DNA of 64,000 bases. It comes from Chryseobacterium sp. ISL-80. GTDB lineage: Bacteria; Bacillota; Bacilli; Bacillales; Cytobacillaceae. Where the stretch lies: contig JAGGQZ010000013.1 in the NCBI GenBank assembly GCA_018613055.1, positions 434,001-498,000 of the forward strand. Direction: 5' to 3'. The position numbers and the translations under genes were made by a program. Of the stretch, positions 26,107-34,487 are shown piece after piece. The notes beneath the pieces are model-generated. The model did not search any database and was not told where the DNA came from. It saw only the letters and a list, made by a program, of their open reading frames with translations. Numbering within the stretch: the first letter of the stretch is position 1; each line of letters opens with the position of its first letter.

Positions 26107-27438
26107 TTATTCAGATGCCGGGTTCAATCCTTTTGAAGAGACAAGCTTGTCGAATACCCATCCAGCCAGTCCGCCGATTAAAGCAGGCAGGAGCCAGCCA
26201 AGTCCTTCTCCATATAACGGAAGTGAGTTAAGAAGGGACAGCATTGCATCTGATTCAACGCCAAATGTCTTCAGTCCGTCTATAACGCTGACCATTCCGG
26301 CGGCAAAAACAGCTCCGACATAGACCCCGCGCGCGCCTTTGAAAAAGCGGTCCAGGAAGGAGAGGATAACGAGAACGATCGTGATTGGATATAGAACGAT
26401 CAAAACAGGTACTGAAATTGAAATGATTTGGTTCAGGCCAAGGTTTGCGATTAACAAGCTGACCAATGTTACCGCAGATGTGAAGACCTTGTATGGAACC
26501 TGCGGCATCATTTTGTTAAAAAATTGGCTGGTTGCCGCTACAAGACCAACAGCAGTCGTGAAGCAAGCAAGGGTGACAATCAACCCTAAAAGCAGCATAC
26601 CTGGTACGCCAAAAATAAACTCCGCAGCTGATGTTAAAATTTCACCGCCATTTTCGAACTGACCGACTGAAGCCATTTTTGCTCCCATCAGGCCAACTGT
26701 TACATAGACAAAAGCCAAGCCGATTCCAGCAATGATGCCGGCTTTCAATGTTTCCCTAACAATCTGCCTGCGCTCAAGCGCCTTTTTCTGCTGGATAGCT
26801 CCAACGACGATGATGCCGAATGCCAGTGCAGCGATGGTATCCATTGTCAGGTACCCCTCAAGGAAACCAGTGGCAAAGGGTGCAGCCGTATATTTTTCAG
26901 AAACAGCTCCAAATGACCCATCCAGTTTGAAAAAGCTTCCGAGTACCAGCAGAACGATGGCAGCAAGCAAAACAGGCGTTAAAATGCTGCCAATCCGCTC
27001 AACCATTTTTGATGGATTCAATGTCACCCAGTAAACAAGTGCAAAAAACGCAACTGTGAAAAGCAAGAGTACAGCTGTATGCGGTCCGCCCTCTGCCAGG
27101 AATGGCTTGACGGACATTTCAAAAGCAACATTGGCGCTTCGCGGAATCCCGAAAAATGGCCCAATTGACAAATATACAGCAGCGCTGAAAACAACTGCAA
27201 AAACAGGATGGACCCTTGAACCGATTTCTTTGACGCCACCCTTAGCCATTGAAATGACAACGACCGTCAATAGCGGCAGCCCAACCCCGGTTACGACAAA
27301 ACCAAGCATGGCCGGCCAGAAGTTCGCTCCTGCTTCCTGCCCTAAAAATGGCGGGAAAATCAGATTCCCAGCCCCAAAAAATAATGCAAATAACATCAAA
27401 CCGATTGTGAGTGTTTCTTTACCCTTTAAACTTCCCAT
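26107..27438 (-). CDS. brnQ: Branched-chain amino acid:cation symporter BrnQ (LivCS)
   Basis: A 443-residue carrier with 12 membrane helices that imports Leu, Ile and Val with Na+ or H+. The family start is GKETLTIGLMLFALFFGAGNLIFPP at residues about 4-28 (core FALFFGAGNLIFPP), then PLLTVVVISMAKGG and IGPFFGIPRSANVAFE. The ATG at 27438 has AGGAGG upstream; a start 11 codons earlier would bury it. A T-box leader precedes it on the same strand, so expression follows tRNA charging. Confidence 0.95.
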   Translation of the reverse strand: MGSLKGKETLTIGLMLFALFFGAGNLIFPPFLGQEAGANFWPAMLGFVVTGVGLPLLTVVVISMAKGGVKEIGSRVHPVFAVVFSAAVYLSIGPFFGIPRSANVAFEMSVKPFLAEGGPHTAVLLLFTVAFFALVYWVTLNPSKMVERIGSILTPVLLAAIVLLVLGSFFKLDGSFGAVSEKYTAAPFATGFLEGYLTMDTIAALAFGIIVVGAIQQKKALERRQIVRETLKAGIIAGIGLAFVYVTVGLMGAKMASVGQFENGGEILTSAAEFIFGVPGMLLLGLIVTLACFTTAVGLVAATSQFFNKMMPQVPYKVFTSAVTLVSLLIANLGLNQIISISVPVLIVLYPITIVLVILSFLDRFFKGARGVYVGAVFAAGMVSVIDGLKTFGVESDAMLSLLNSLPLYGEGLGWLLPALIGGLAGWVFDKLVSSKGLNPASE

Positions 27439-27514
27439 CCTTTTTCTCCTCCTAATATAATGTCCTGGCACTGAGAGTATAGGAATTTTGGAACGGAATG
27501 TTATATGTTGAAAA

Positions 27515-27745
27515 ATAAAAACCCGCCCCTAAAACTAGGGACGAGTTATCCTCGCGTTACCACCCTGATTCCGCACAAAAAAATGCGGCCCTCATCAACG
27601 TACCATCATACGTGTTCCCTTTAACGGCGGACAATCCGGCAAAGCTTACTGCCAATAAGGTTCAGCTTCGCATCTCAGAGATGATGCCCCTCTATAACCT
27701 GAACACCGGCTTGCAGCAGATCACCGGCTCTCTGTAGATCAGTTC
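27515..27745 (-). promoter_or_regulatory. T-box riboswitch of brnQ, probably isoleucine-specific
   Basis: On the minus strand the T-box sequence AGGGTGGTAACGCG and the terminator CGTCCCTAGTTTTAGGGGCG with TTTTTATTTTT end the leader. Stem I has a base pairing CAGAG with CTCTG. Directly before the latter, ATC at 27685-27683 is followed by A, the expected specifier position, so tRNA-Ile is the likely ligand. Uncharged tRNA would pair with TGGT of the antiterminator and allow transcription. Confidence 0.88.
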
Positions 27746-27875
27746 CATAAAGGACGTGTTCTCGTCATCGATTTTATTATTTTGAAATATATTTACATGA
27801 ACTATAATAATATTCAGATAATAATATGTCAATACTATTATACAAGGAAAGTTTTTCATTATTAATTTTATCATT

Positions 27876-28066
27876 GAATGTCCAAGGGAAGACATGTTTA
27901 ATACATTTTGATGCCCGTCACGCTGCGAATTGTCCAAGAAGTGTTGTTTAATAGACATTTTGAAGCTCAACCCATTCTGAAATGTCCAAGAAGTGGTGTT
28001 TAATAGACATTTTATAGCTCATCACGTTCCGAAATGTCTATGAAATAAAATATAGTGTCTATAACA
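27876..28066. repeat. 51-52-bp tandem repeat array between brnQ and the LysR gene
   Basis: Units begin at 27876, 27927, 27979 and 28031, so steps are 51, 52 and 52 bp. The common pattern is GAAATGTCCAAGAAGTG, a spacer, then AATAGACATTTT. AAATGTC and GACATTT are complementary, so each unit can fold. The first and last units are degenerate. It occupies the divergent promoter region. The 27745-27875 stretch is AT-rich with nothing else seen. Confidence 0.8.
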
Positions 28067-28116
28067 GTACAATCCATATTAAAATGGGGTTATAAGTCTA
28101 AAAATGGAGAAATGCC

Positions 28117-29007
28117 ATGAATTTTAAAAAGCTTGATGCGTTCATTATGGTTGTGGAAAAGAACAGTTTTTCAGAGGCCGCAGCTGCGCTTAAAAGTTCC
28201 CAGCCATCGGTTAGCCTGAAAATCAAAAGTCTTGAAGATGAACTTGGTTTCGAACTGCTCGACAGGGGGGCGGCTGGAATCAGGCCAACGTCTGCAGGAA
28301 TGCTGGTATACAGTGCTGCAAAGGACATTAAGAGCAGGTGGAAAACACTCGAGGATGAGCTCGGAGAATTTCACGGTACGTTGACAGGGACTCTTACCAT
28401 TGGTGCGAGCACGATACCGGGCACATATCTGCTTCCAGGCTGGATCAAAAAATTCAGAAGCCTGTTTCCGAAGGTGGATGTAAAGATCGATATTGGCGAT
28501 TCGAAGAAAGTGCTTGATCAATTGCAGAATCATCAGATTGACGCAGGCATCATTGGGATGAAAGTCGACTCACGCCTGGTGACGAGCAAGCCGATTGCCT
28601 CCGATTCATTGGTATTGGTCACACCAGTGGGGCATCCATTAACGCTTGCCGAAGCACCGGATTTTTCCCAAATTCAGCAATATGATTTCGTCCTCCGTGA
28701 AGAAGGGTCAGGAACACGGAAAATGATGGAGCATTACCTAGTGGAAAAAGGTCTGTCGCTTGATGATCTAGACGTTGCTGTCTCGATCGGAAGCACGGAA
28801 TCCGTGATCGCAGCCGTGGAAGCTGAACTAGGCATCAGCTTCGTTTCCAGGCTGGCGGCAATGCCTGCAGTGAAAGCAGGACGTATAGCCATTATTGACA
28901 GCTTTGCCCCGTACGAAAGGGAGTTTTACCTTGTGGCCCATTCGGATGCCGAAAATCGCCCGCTGATTAAGCAGTTCACCGACGCAGTCATGAATACCAG
29001 TTTGTGA
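28117..29007 (+). CDS. LysR-family transcriptional regulator
   Basis: A 296-residue regulator. The winged helix is at residues 1-60 (FKKLDAFIMVVEKNSFSEAA, SSQPSVSLKIKSLEDELG), and the effector domain from about 90 starts GTLTIGASTIPGTYLLPGWI. The linker and domain pattern (STIPGTYLLP, VKIDIGDSKKVLDQL, IDAGIIG) is like the CysL group and the LysR group linked with selenium metabolism. The second reading is attractive given the neighbouring TGA genes, but I cannot confirm it. It precedes moaD by 88 bp and may share its transcript. Confidence 0.85.
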   Translation: MNFKKLDAFIMVVEKNSFSEAAAALKSSQPSVSLKIKSLEDELGFELLDRGAAGIRPTSAGMLVYSAAKDIKSRWKTLEDELGEFHGTLTGTLTIGASTIPGTYLLPGWIKKFRSLFPKVDVKIDIGDSKKVLDQLQNHQIDAGIIGMKVDSRLVTSKPIASDSLVLVTPVGHPLTLAEAPDFSQIQQYDFVLREEGSGTRKMMEHYLVEKGLSLDDLDVAVSIGSTESVIAAVEAELGISFVSRLAAMPAVKAGRIAIIDSFAPYEREFYLVAHSDAENRPLIKQFTDAVMNTSL

Positions 29008-29095
29008 GGCAAACGATTCCCTTTTTAAAAGAAAGTGCTGATGACAATTTATAATTTTCACATTATTATTAAAGTAAGAGAAAGGGGCGTTTGCG

Positions 29096-29368
29096 ATGCA
29101 GGTAAAGGTATTTGCTAATCTTAGGGAAATATGCGGAGGCGTGACAGTCGAGGTTCTTCCCGACGGTGACCGGGTAATGGATGTACTGGACAAGATGTGC
29201 GAAATGTTTCCGGATTTGCATGAGGAAATTTTTACTGAAGAAAAGACATTAAAGCCATTTGTCCATGTTTACATCAATGGACGCAATATCGTCCACGACC
29301 AGGAGCTAGAAACGGTTGTGAAAGACAGCGACCAGTTCGCACTGTTCCCTCCGGTAGCTGGTGGCTGA
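29096..29368 (+). CDS. MoaD/ThiS-family sulfur carrier protein
   Basis: A 90-residue ubiquitin-fold protein with the obligatory C-terminal Gly-Gly (LFPPVAGG). It starts MQVKVFANLREICGG, and INGRNIVHDQ and DSDQFALFPPVAGG are typical of MoaD. Adenylated and thiolated at the C terminus, it would give sulfur for the dithiolene of the pterin cofactor. The location beside a tungsten-type oxidoreductase and an E1-like protein suggests a dedicated tungstopterin role. GGGG precedes the ATG. Confidence 0.88.
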   Translation: MQVKVFANLREICGGVTVEVLPDGDRVMDVLDKMCEMFPDLHEEIFTEEKTLKPFVHVYINGRNIVHDQELETVVKDSDQFALFPPVAGG

Positions 29369-29369
29369 T

Positions 29370-29642
29370 ATGGTAGATAGAATACTAGAATTCCGCGGAA
29401 TCAACCGGGATCATCTTGGCATGTATTTTGAAGAGCTGGGCGGCAGACTCATGACGGACTCCTTCCCATTCGTGTATGAAGCAGACAGCTGGATAGCGGA
29501 AATTCTGAGCGAGGATGAGCTTGCTTTTACGAAAACCTTCATCGTCAATGCCGTACATATCCGCTTTGAGGCGGAAAGCCAGGATGAGCTTGAACAATTG
29601 ATTAAAAATTACCGTTATAAAACAACCCGGGTGGGCGGGTAG
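29370..29642 (+). CDS. Small protein with C-terminal Gly-Gly, coupled to moaD
   Basis: A 90-residue protein beginning at ATG 29370, one base after the moaD stop, with GGTGG inside the moaD end as ribosome site. A GTG at 29361 is the alternative. The sequence (MYFEELGGRLMTDSFPFVYE, HIRFEAESQDELEQLI) looks alpha/beta and ends TTRVGG. I do not recognise the family. The Gly-Gly end beside a MoaD gene and an E1-like gene could mean a second modifier, or could be chance. Confidence 0.7.
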   Translation: MVDRILEFRGINRDHLGMYFEELGGRLMTDSFPFVYEADSWIAEILSEDELAFTKTFIVNAVHIRFEAESQDELEQLIKNYRYKTTRVGG

Positions 29643-29795
29643 CAGAGGTTTCGGCAACTTTTTTTGCCGGGGCCTTTATTTTTTGCCGGAGGCGGGTTAT
29701 TTCTAGGCGAAAATCGATGTTGCTGCTGCTTGGTATCGCTCAATGAGTGCTTTTCACTCAAATAATTACACCTCAGAGGTGGCCATTCTCGAAGG

Positions 29796-29935
29796 TATCG
29801 ACCACAATTTGATTTTATTGGCGAATTTTTAGATTTATCGACCACATTTTAAGATATATCGACCACATTTTGAATTATATCAGCGAATTAATAAATATAT
29901 CGACCACATTTCACAATATATCAACCAAGTCGATT
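29796..29935. repeat. 20-21-bp phased word array (TATCGACCACATTTT)
   Basis: The word TATCGACCACATTT or a close variant starts at 29796, 29836, 29857, 29898 and 29919. The positions between (about 29816 and 29877) hold a different word, GGCGAATTTTT or CAGCGAATTAA. Counting both, seven units follow at 20-21 bp. It fills the gap between two convergent genes. The remainder from 29643 has a CGGCAA/TTGCCG hairpin with T run near 29649-29668 that may end the moaD operon. Confidence 0.85.
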
Positions 29936-29943
29936 TTTCCACG

Positions 29944-29976
29944 AAAAAAACCAGGCGGAAAATCACCTGGTTTTCC
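29944..29976 (-). terminator. Terminator of the AOR gene
   Basis: AAAACCAGGTGAT on the minus strand pairs with CCTGGTTTTTTT after a short loop, ending the 31826-29985 gene. Confidence 0.85.
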
Positions 29977-29984
29977 TCAACCTA

Positions 29985-31826
29985 TTAAACTTCTTCTGTA
30001 GCTGGAGCTGTTTCCTCGCCGATAATGCCGAGTTCGCGAAGTTTTTCTTCGGTTACAACGCCATCTTTCCAGCCGCGGACATTATAATAGTCTTCCAGCA
30101 TGATATCCATGCGGGAAACAAGTCCTTCACTGTTGCCAGAAGCTCCTTCTTCAGTGAAGCGTTTTGGCAGGAAGTCATCCTCGCGCTTGTTGAAGCCAGC
30201 TAGGTTATTGTAGTAACGCTCTAGGTTGTAGATTCTTTCCCCTGCAAGCATGACGTCATCCGCTGTCATTGGGATGCCTGTCATGGTGCTGTATTGCTCA
30301 GCATAGTGCTCTGCATTTTCAGAGAAAGAAGAGAATTTACAGATATTCATAGAGTCAGAGAATGAAAGCAGGTTCTGGAATACATTCAGAAGCTCAGCTT
30401 TTCCTTCTGCTACTGTACGGTCTGTTGGCTCAGGAATGCCGGCTATTTCAGATGCGATTGTGTATCCGCGAAGGTGGCATGCACCACGGTTACTTGTCGC
30501 ATAGCCAAGGCCGATACCCTGGATTCCGCGTGGATCGTAAGCTGGGATGGACTGGCCTTTAACTGACATAGACAGTTCAGGAACGCCCCATGCAGCAGTC
30601 GCGCGTGCAGGACCTTCAGCAAGGATGCCGCCGAAGCCTTCACGGAATGCGATTTTGCGGGCGACTTCGATCATGCCGTCAGCATCGCCCCAGTCAAGCT
30701 TCTCGTCAACGATGCCTTTTTCATAGGCTTCCATTGTGACAGAGATGGCGTGGCCAAGCTCGATTGTATCCATTCCATATTCGTTACAGATGTCGATTAA
30801 GTATGCAATCGCCTCAGAGTCGCTCAATCCGCTGTTCGCACCAAGTGCCCATGCAGATTCAAACTCAAAGCTCTCAACGCGAGTCTTATATTTGCCTTCC
30901 TTGACCTCAACCTCAATCTTACAGCCGACTGGGCAAGCGTGGCATGTATTGTTCGCAACAAGCAGATGCTCGTTTACATACTCGCCAGAGTGCTTTTCAG
31001 CTTCATCCCAGTGTGTCAATTGAGAGTTGCGTGTTGGAAGCGCTCCCACTTCATTGATCAAGTTGGTAAGGACGTTTGTTCCGTATACGGATAGTCCGCC
31101 CTTGTTAGGAGCTGTCAAACCGCCTTCAAGAATCGCTTTAACCGCTTTCTTGTTAGCCTGGTTGTAATCATCTTTCTGAGCAGGTTCAGGCATGTTGCCT
31201 TTTTGTGCTGCTTTGATGACGATTGCCTTAAGCTTTTTGTAGCCTGCAACCGCACCAGTACCACCGCGTCCAGCCGCACGGTCATGCTCGTTCATGAAAC
31301 CGGCAAAACGCACGCCGTTCTCGCCAGCCTGGCCGATTGTCATGACGCTTAGGTTTTCTTCGCCATGAGCGTCTTTCATAGCCTGTACAGTCGCGCGCGT
31401 GCCCAATCCCCACAATTGAGAAGCGTCACGGATTTCTGCTTTACCGTCCTCGATATAGAGGTAAACAGGCTTGTCGCTCTTGCCTTTGAAAATCACGTTG
31501 TCGATGCCGGACCACTTCAGGCGAGCGGCAGTCCATCCACCCATATGAGAGTCGGTAACTGTGCCAGTCAGCGGCGACTTCGTTACAACAGCAAGACGTC
31601 CGCTCATTGAAGAACGGGAACCTGTTACCGGTCCAGTCATGATACATAGGATGTTTTCTTCTGACAGAGGCTCAACTTCTGGTCCGTTGTCCAGTACATA
31701 CTTGACTCCAAGTCCGCGGCCGCCGATATACTTCCTGACATCATCTTCATTGATGCCCCGGTAATCGACCGTGCCATTTGTCAGGTCAACTACGACTTCT
31801 TTGTTTTTAAATCCCCCAAGATTCAT
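29985..31826 (-). CDS. Aldehyde ferredoxin oxidoreductase family protein (tungsten-type)
   Basis: A 613-residue cytosolic enzyme that should oxidise aldehydes to acids with ferredoxin, using a tungsten bis-pterin and one 4Fe-4S cluster. N-terminal domain: VVVDLTNGTVDYRGI, YIGGRGLGVKYV, GPVTGSRSSMSGRLAVVTKSP (pterin contacts). The cluster motif is CHACPVGC at about residue 295, and the fourth Cys is in NICKFSSF near 505. Other AOR parts are ESAWALGANSG, DTIELGHAIS and YDPRGIQGIGLGYATSNRGACHLRGY. AGAGGTGG precedes the ATG. Full length. The pterin genes and tupABC nearby support tungsten. Confidence 0.93.
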   Translation of the reverse strand: MNLGGFKNKEVVVDLTNGTVDYRGINEDDVRKYIGGRGLGVKYVLDNGPEVEPLSEENILCIMTGPVTGSRSSMSGRLAVVTKSPLTGTVTDSHMGGWTAARLKWSGIDNVIFKGKSDKPVYLYIEDGKAEIRDASQLWGLGTRATVQAMKDAHGEENLSVMTIGQAGENGVRFAGFMNEHDRAAGRGGTGAVAGYKKLKAIVIKAAQKGNMPEPAQKDDYNQANKKAVKAILEGGLTAPNKGGLSVYGTNVLTNLINEVGALPTRNSQLTHWDEAEKHSGEYVNEHLLVANNTCHACPVGCKIEVEVKEGKYKTRVESFEFESAWALGANSGLSDSEAIAYLIDICNEYGMDTIELGHAISVTMEAYEKGIVDEKLDWGDADGMIEVARKIAFREGFGGILAEGPARATAAWGVPELSMSVKGQSIPAYDPRGIQGIGLGYATSNRGACHLRGYTIASEIAGIPEPTDRTVAEGKAELLNVFQNLLSFSDSMNICKFSSFSENAEHYAEQYSTMTGIPMTADDVMLAGERIYNLERYYNNLAGFNKREDDFLPKRFTEEGASGNSEGLVSRMDIMLEDYYNVRGWKDGVVTEEKLRELGIIGEETAPATEEV

Positions 31827-31899
31827 CTTAACTAATCCACCTCTTTCGCTTTTTATAGTAAAAAACTCCTAAGAGGAGACATTCCCTCTTAATATTTAG

Positions 31900-31919
31900 T
31901 ATAGTGAAAATTTTCTATA
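31900..31919. promoter_or_regulatory. Candidate operator palindrome between AOR and ThiF/MoeB genes
   Basis: TATAGTGAAAATTTTCTATA is a palindrome with one inserted base, centred on GAAAATTTTC at 31906-31915, in the 140-bp divergent region. A second inverted repeat, AAGAGG/CCTCTT, is at 31871-31887 in the AOR leader. TATAAT at about 31941 may be the -10 of the ThiF gene. The binding protein is unknown; the LysR or Tup regulators are candidates. Confidence 0.35.
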
Positions 31920-31970
31920 AAAAAAAGCTTTATTTAAAGATATAATCTAAATAGAAGTGAGGGGATGTCC

Positions 31971-32999
31971 ATGACAGAAATGAAGCGTTATTCAAGACAA
32001 ATTTTATTCCAGCCAATCGGAACTGAAGGACAGAAAAAGCTGCTGAACAGTTCTGCAGTCATTGTCGGCATGGGGGCGCTCGGCACAGTGATCTCGAATC
32101 ATCTGGTCCGTTCGGGCGTGGGGCATGTCCGCTTCATTGACCGTGACCTTGTCGAGCTGTCCAATCTCCAGCGCCAGACTCTCTATGATGAAGAAGATAC
32201 ACGCGAAAACCTGCCAAAGGTGATAGCTGCTGAAAAAAAACTGAAAAAAATCAATTCCGAGGTGAAATTGGAGCCAATCATTGCCGACCTGACGCTGGAT
32301 AATGCGGAGGACCTGCTTGCTGGTTTTGATGTGATCGTCGATGGGACCGATAATTTCATGGCCCGATATCTTATAAATGATGTTGCTGTAAAACATGGCA
32401 TTCCGTGGGTGTATGGCGGGGCTGTCAGTTCGCGGGGCATGTTCGCTGTCATCAAACCGGGGGAGACACCGTGCTATCGATGCCTGTTTCCTTCCGTCCC
32501 TGCAGGACTTGGAGATACTTGCGACAGCATCGGTGTGCTTTCACCGATCACAGACATCATCGGTTCGTTCGAAGCGGTCGAAGCGCTGAAGCTGCTTGTC
32601 AGTGCGGAGTCGAATCCCAATCTTGAACAGATGGATATCTGGTATAACTCGTTTTTGCAAATGGACGTCAGCCAGGGGCGCAATCCGGAATGCCCGGCAT
32701 GTGTCCATCATCAATATGAATTTCTCGATCGCTCATCAGAGCAGCAGATTAACTATGCATCGCTTTGCGGGCGCAACACAATCCAGATCAATCCGCGACA
32801 GAAGGCAAAACTGGACCTTGAAAAGCTGGCAGGACGTTTGAAAAATAATGGCGAAGTAAAAGGCAACCCGTTCCTGTTACGTTTCATGCCTGATGACGAA
32901 ATCACCATGGTCATCTTCCAGGATGGAAGGGTGCTTGTCCACGGCACGAATGATTTGGTAAAAGCGAAAACCTATTATGCCAGATACATGGGGTCCTAA
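31971..32999 (+). CDS. ThiF/MoeB/HesA-family E1-like adenylyltransferase
   Basis: A 342-residue ATP-dependent enzyme that adenylates the Gly-Gly end of a MoaD/ThiS carrier. Nucleotide-binding VIVGMGALGTVISNHLVRSG near residue 28, then DRDLVELSNLQRQTLY (Arg finger), VDGTDNFMARYLIND, zinc Cys pairs CYRC and CPAC, and a Cys in GDTCDS. About 80 further residues follow the E1 core (QKAKLDLEKLAGRLKNN onward). ATG 31971 is six bases after GAGGGG; an ATG at 31965 is too close. Divergent from AOR, upstream of the FAD oxidase. Confidence 0.9.
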   Translation: MTEMKRYSRQILFQPIGTEGQKKLLNSSAVIVGMGALGTVISNHLVRSGVGHVRFIDRDLVELSNLQRQTLYDEEDTRENLPKVIAAEKKLKKINSEVKLEPIIADLTLDNAEDLLAGFDVIVDGTDNFMARYLINDVAVKHGIPWVYGGAVSSRGMFAVIKPGETPCYRCLFPSVPAGLGDTCDSIGVLSPITDIIGSFEAVEALKLLVSAESNPNLEQMDIWYNSFLQMDVSQGRNPECPACVHHQYEFLDRSSEQQINYASLCGRNTIQINPRQKAKLDLEKLAGRLKNNGEVKGNPFLLRFMPDDEITMVIFQDGRVLVHGTNDLVKAKTYYARYMGS

Positions 33000-33060
33000 T
33001 GGGATTGAAAACTACATAGGATGGCAGCAAGATGAATTTTACGATAAAGGGGAGAGGGAC

Positions 33061-34428
33061 TTGGAAGGCTATATTGATGAGCTGAAAAAAGTGATCGGAG
33101 AAGAACTTGTAAGTGTGAATGAGACGATTCTGGAACTTCATGGCCGCGATGAGTCGTATCACGAACCGCGCCTGCCTGATGTCGTTGTATTTCCGCGCAA
33201 TAAAGAAGATGTCAGCAAGATCCTTAAATTTGCGGACGAAAGAAGGATTCCGGTCGTGCCATTCGGGTTGGGCACCAGTCTTGAAGGCCATGTCATTCCA
33301 GTGAATGGAGGAATCTCTCTCGACCTATCTCATATGAATGCGATCCTCGAAGTGAAGGAAAACGACTTCCTGGTTAAAGTCCAGCCTGGCGTGACCAGGT
33401 CTGTGTTGAATAAAGAACTGAAGAAATACGGTTTGTTCTTCACAGTCGATCCCGGTGCAGATGCGACACTCGGCGGGATGGCAGCAACGAATGCGAGCGG
33501 TACGACTTCTGTCAGGTACGGAATCATGCGGGACCAGGTCAGAGATCTGGAAGTCGTTCTCGCAAACGGTGAAATCATCCATACCGGCGGCCTGTCAGCG
33601 AAGTCTTCTTCAGGAATCCACCTGAACGGCATGTTTGTCGGCTCGGAAGGAACGCTTGGCGTCATCACAGAACTCACGTTGAAAGTGTACGGAATCCCGG
33701 AAGCGATTACCGCAGCACGGGCGGTTTTTCCTTCTGTAAAAAAAGCCGTCGATGCCGTAGTCGGCATTTTGGCAGGCGGCATCCCCGTTGCCCGGATTGA
33801 ATTTGTCGATGGAGAATCTGTTAAAAAAGTGAATGAATATATGGAAACTCAATATGAAGAAGACACGACGCTATTCATGGAATTTCACGGCAACGAAGCA
33901 GGGCTGGCTCAGGATGTTGAATTCGCCACGGAAATATTGAAGGACCACGGCTGTACAAGCTTTCAATTCGAGGCCGATTCCAAAGCGCGCAACCAGCTGT
34001 GGGAAGCGAGGCATAACCTGCTTTACGCCTACAAACACACCGCCGGCAACAAAAGCATCATGCTGACAGATGTCAGTGTCCCGATCTCCGAATTGACCGG
34101 AGCGATTCTCCACACCCGCGAATTAATCGATGCTTCGAGGATTGAAGGTTCGATTGTCGGCCATGTCGGCGACGGCAACTATCATGTTTTGCTGCTGCTG
34201 GATAAAGAAAATCCTGAAGAAGTAAACGAAGCTGAACGGATCAATGAAGAAATTGTCCATTATGCACTAAAACGCGGCGGTACCTGCACCGGCGAGCACG
34301 GAGTAGGACTGGGAAAAGCCAAATACCAGCGCCTCGAGCACGGGGCAGCCTATGAAGTGATGAAAACTATTAAAAAAAGCCTGGATCCGAATGGGATTTT
34401 GAATCCGGGGAAGATTTTTATAGACTAA
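33061..34428 (+). CDS. FAD-linked oxidase, GlcD/D-lactate dehydrogenase type
   Basis: A 455-residue flavoprotein that oxidises a 2-hydroxy acid such as glycolate or D-lactate. The FAD-binding PCMH domain has RLPDVVVFPRNKEDVSKILKFA, PVVPFGLGTSLEGHVIP and GADATLGGMAATNASGTTSVRYG. The C-terminal oxidase domain has the metal-site HVGDGNYHVLLLLD and GGTCTGEHGVGLGK. TTG at 33061 has GGGGAG six bases upstream and fits family length. An in-frame ATG at 32977 inside the ThiF gene is less likely. Its link to the tungsten genes is only by position. Confidence 0.88.
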   Translation: MEGYIDELKKVIGEELVSVNETILELHGRDESYHEPRLPDVVVFPRNKEDVSKILKFADERRIPVVPFGLGTSLEGHVIPVNGGISLDLSHMNAILEVKENDFLVKVQPGVTRSVLNKELKKYGLFFTVDPGADATLGGMAATNASGTTSVRYGIMRDQVRDLEVVLANGEIIHTGGLSAKSSSGIHLNGMFVGSEGTLGVITELTLKVYGIPEAITAARAVFPSVKKAVDAVVGILAGGIPVARIEFVDGESVKKVNEYMETQYEEDTTLFMEFHGNEAGLAQDVEFATEILKDHGCTSFQFEADSKARNQLWEARHNLLYAYKHTAGNKSIMLTDVSVPISELTGAILHTRELIDASRIEGSIVGHVGDGNYHVLLLLDKENPEEVNEAERINEEIVHYALKRGGTCTGEHGVGLGKAKYQRLEHGAAYEVMKTIKKSLDPNGILNPGKIFID

Positions 34429-34430
34429 TG

Positions 34431-34461
34431 AAAAAAAAGCGGCCATTGTGCCGCTTTTTTT
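34431..34461. terminator. Terminator after the FAD oxidase
   Basis: AAAAAAAAGCGGC/GCCGCTTTTTTT hairpin, A-rich on one side and T-rich on the other, so it can act in both directions. Confidence 0.92.
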
Positions 34462-34487
34462 AAGTGAAAATTGCTATTTTACGAGGC

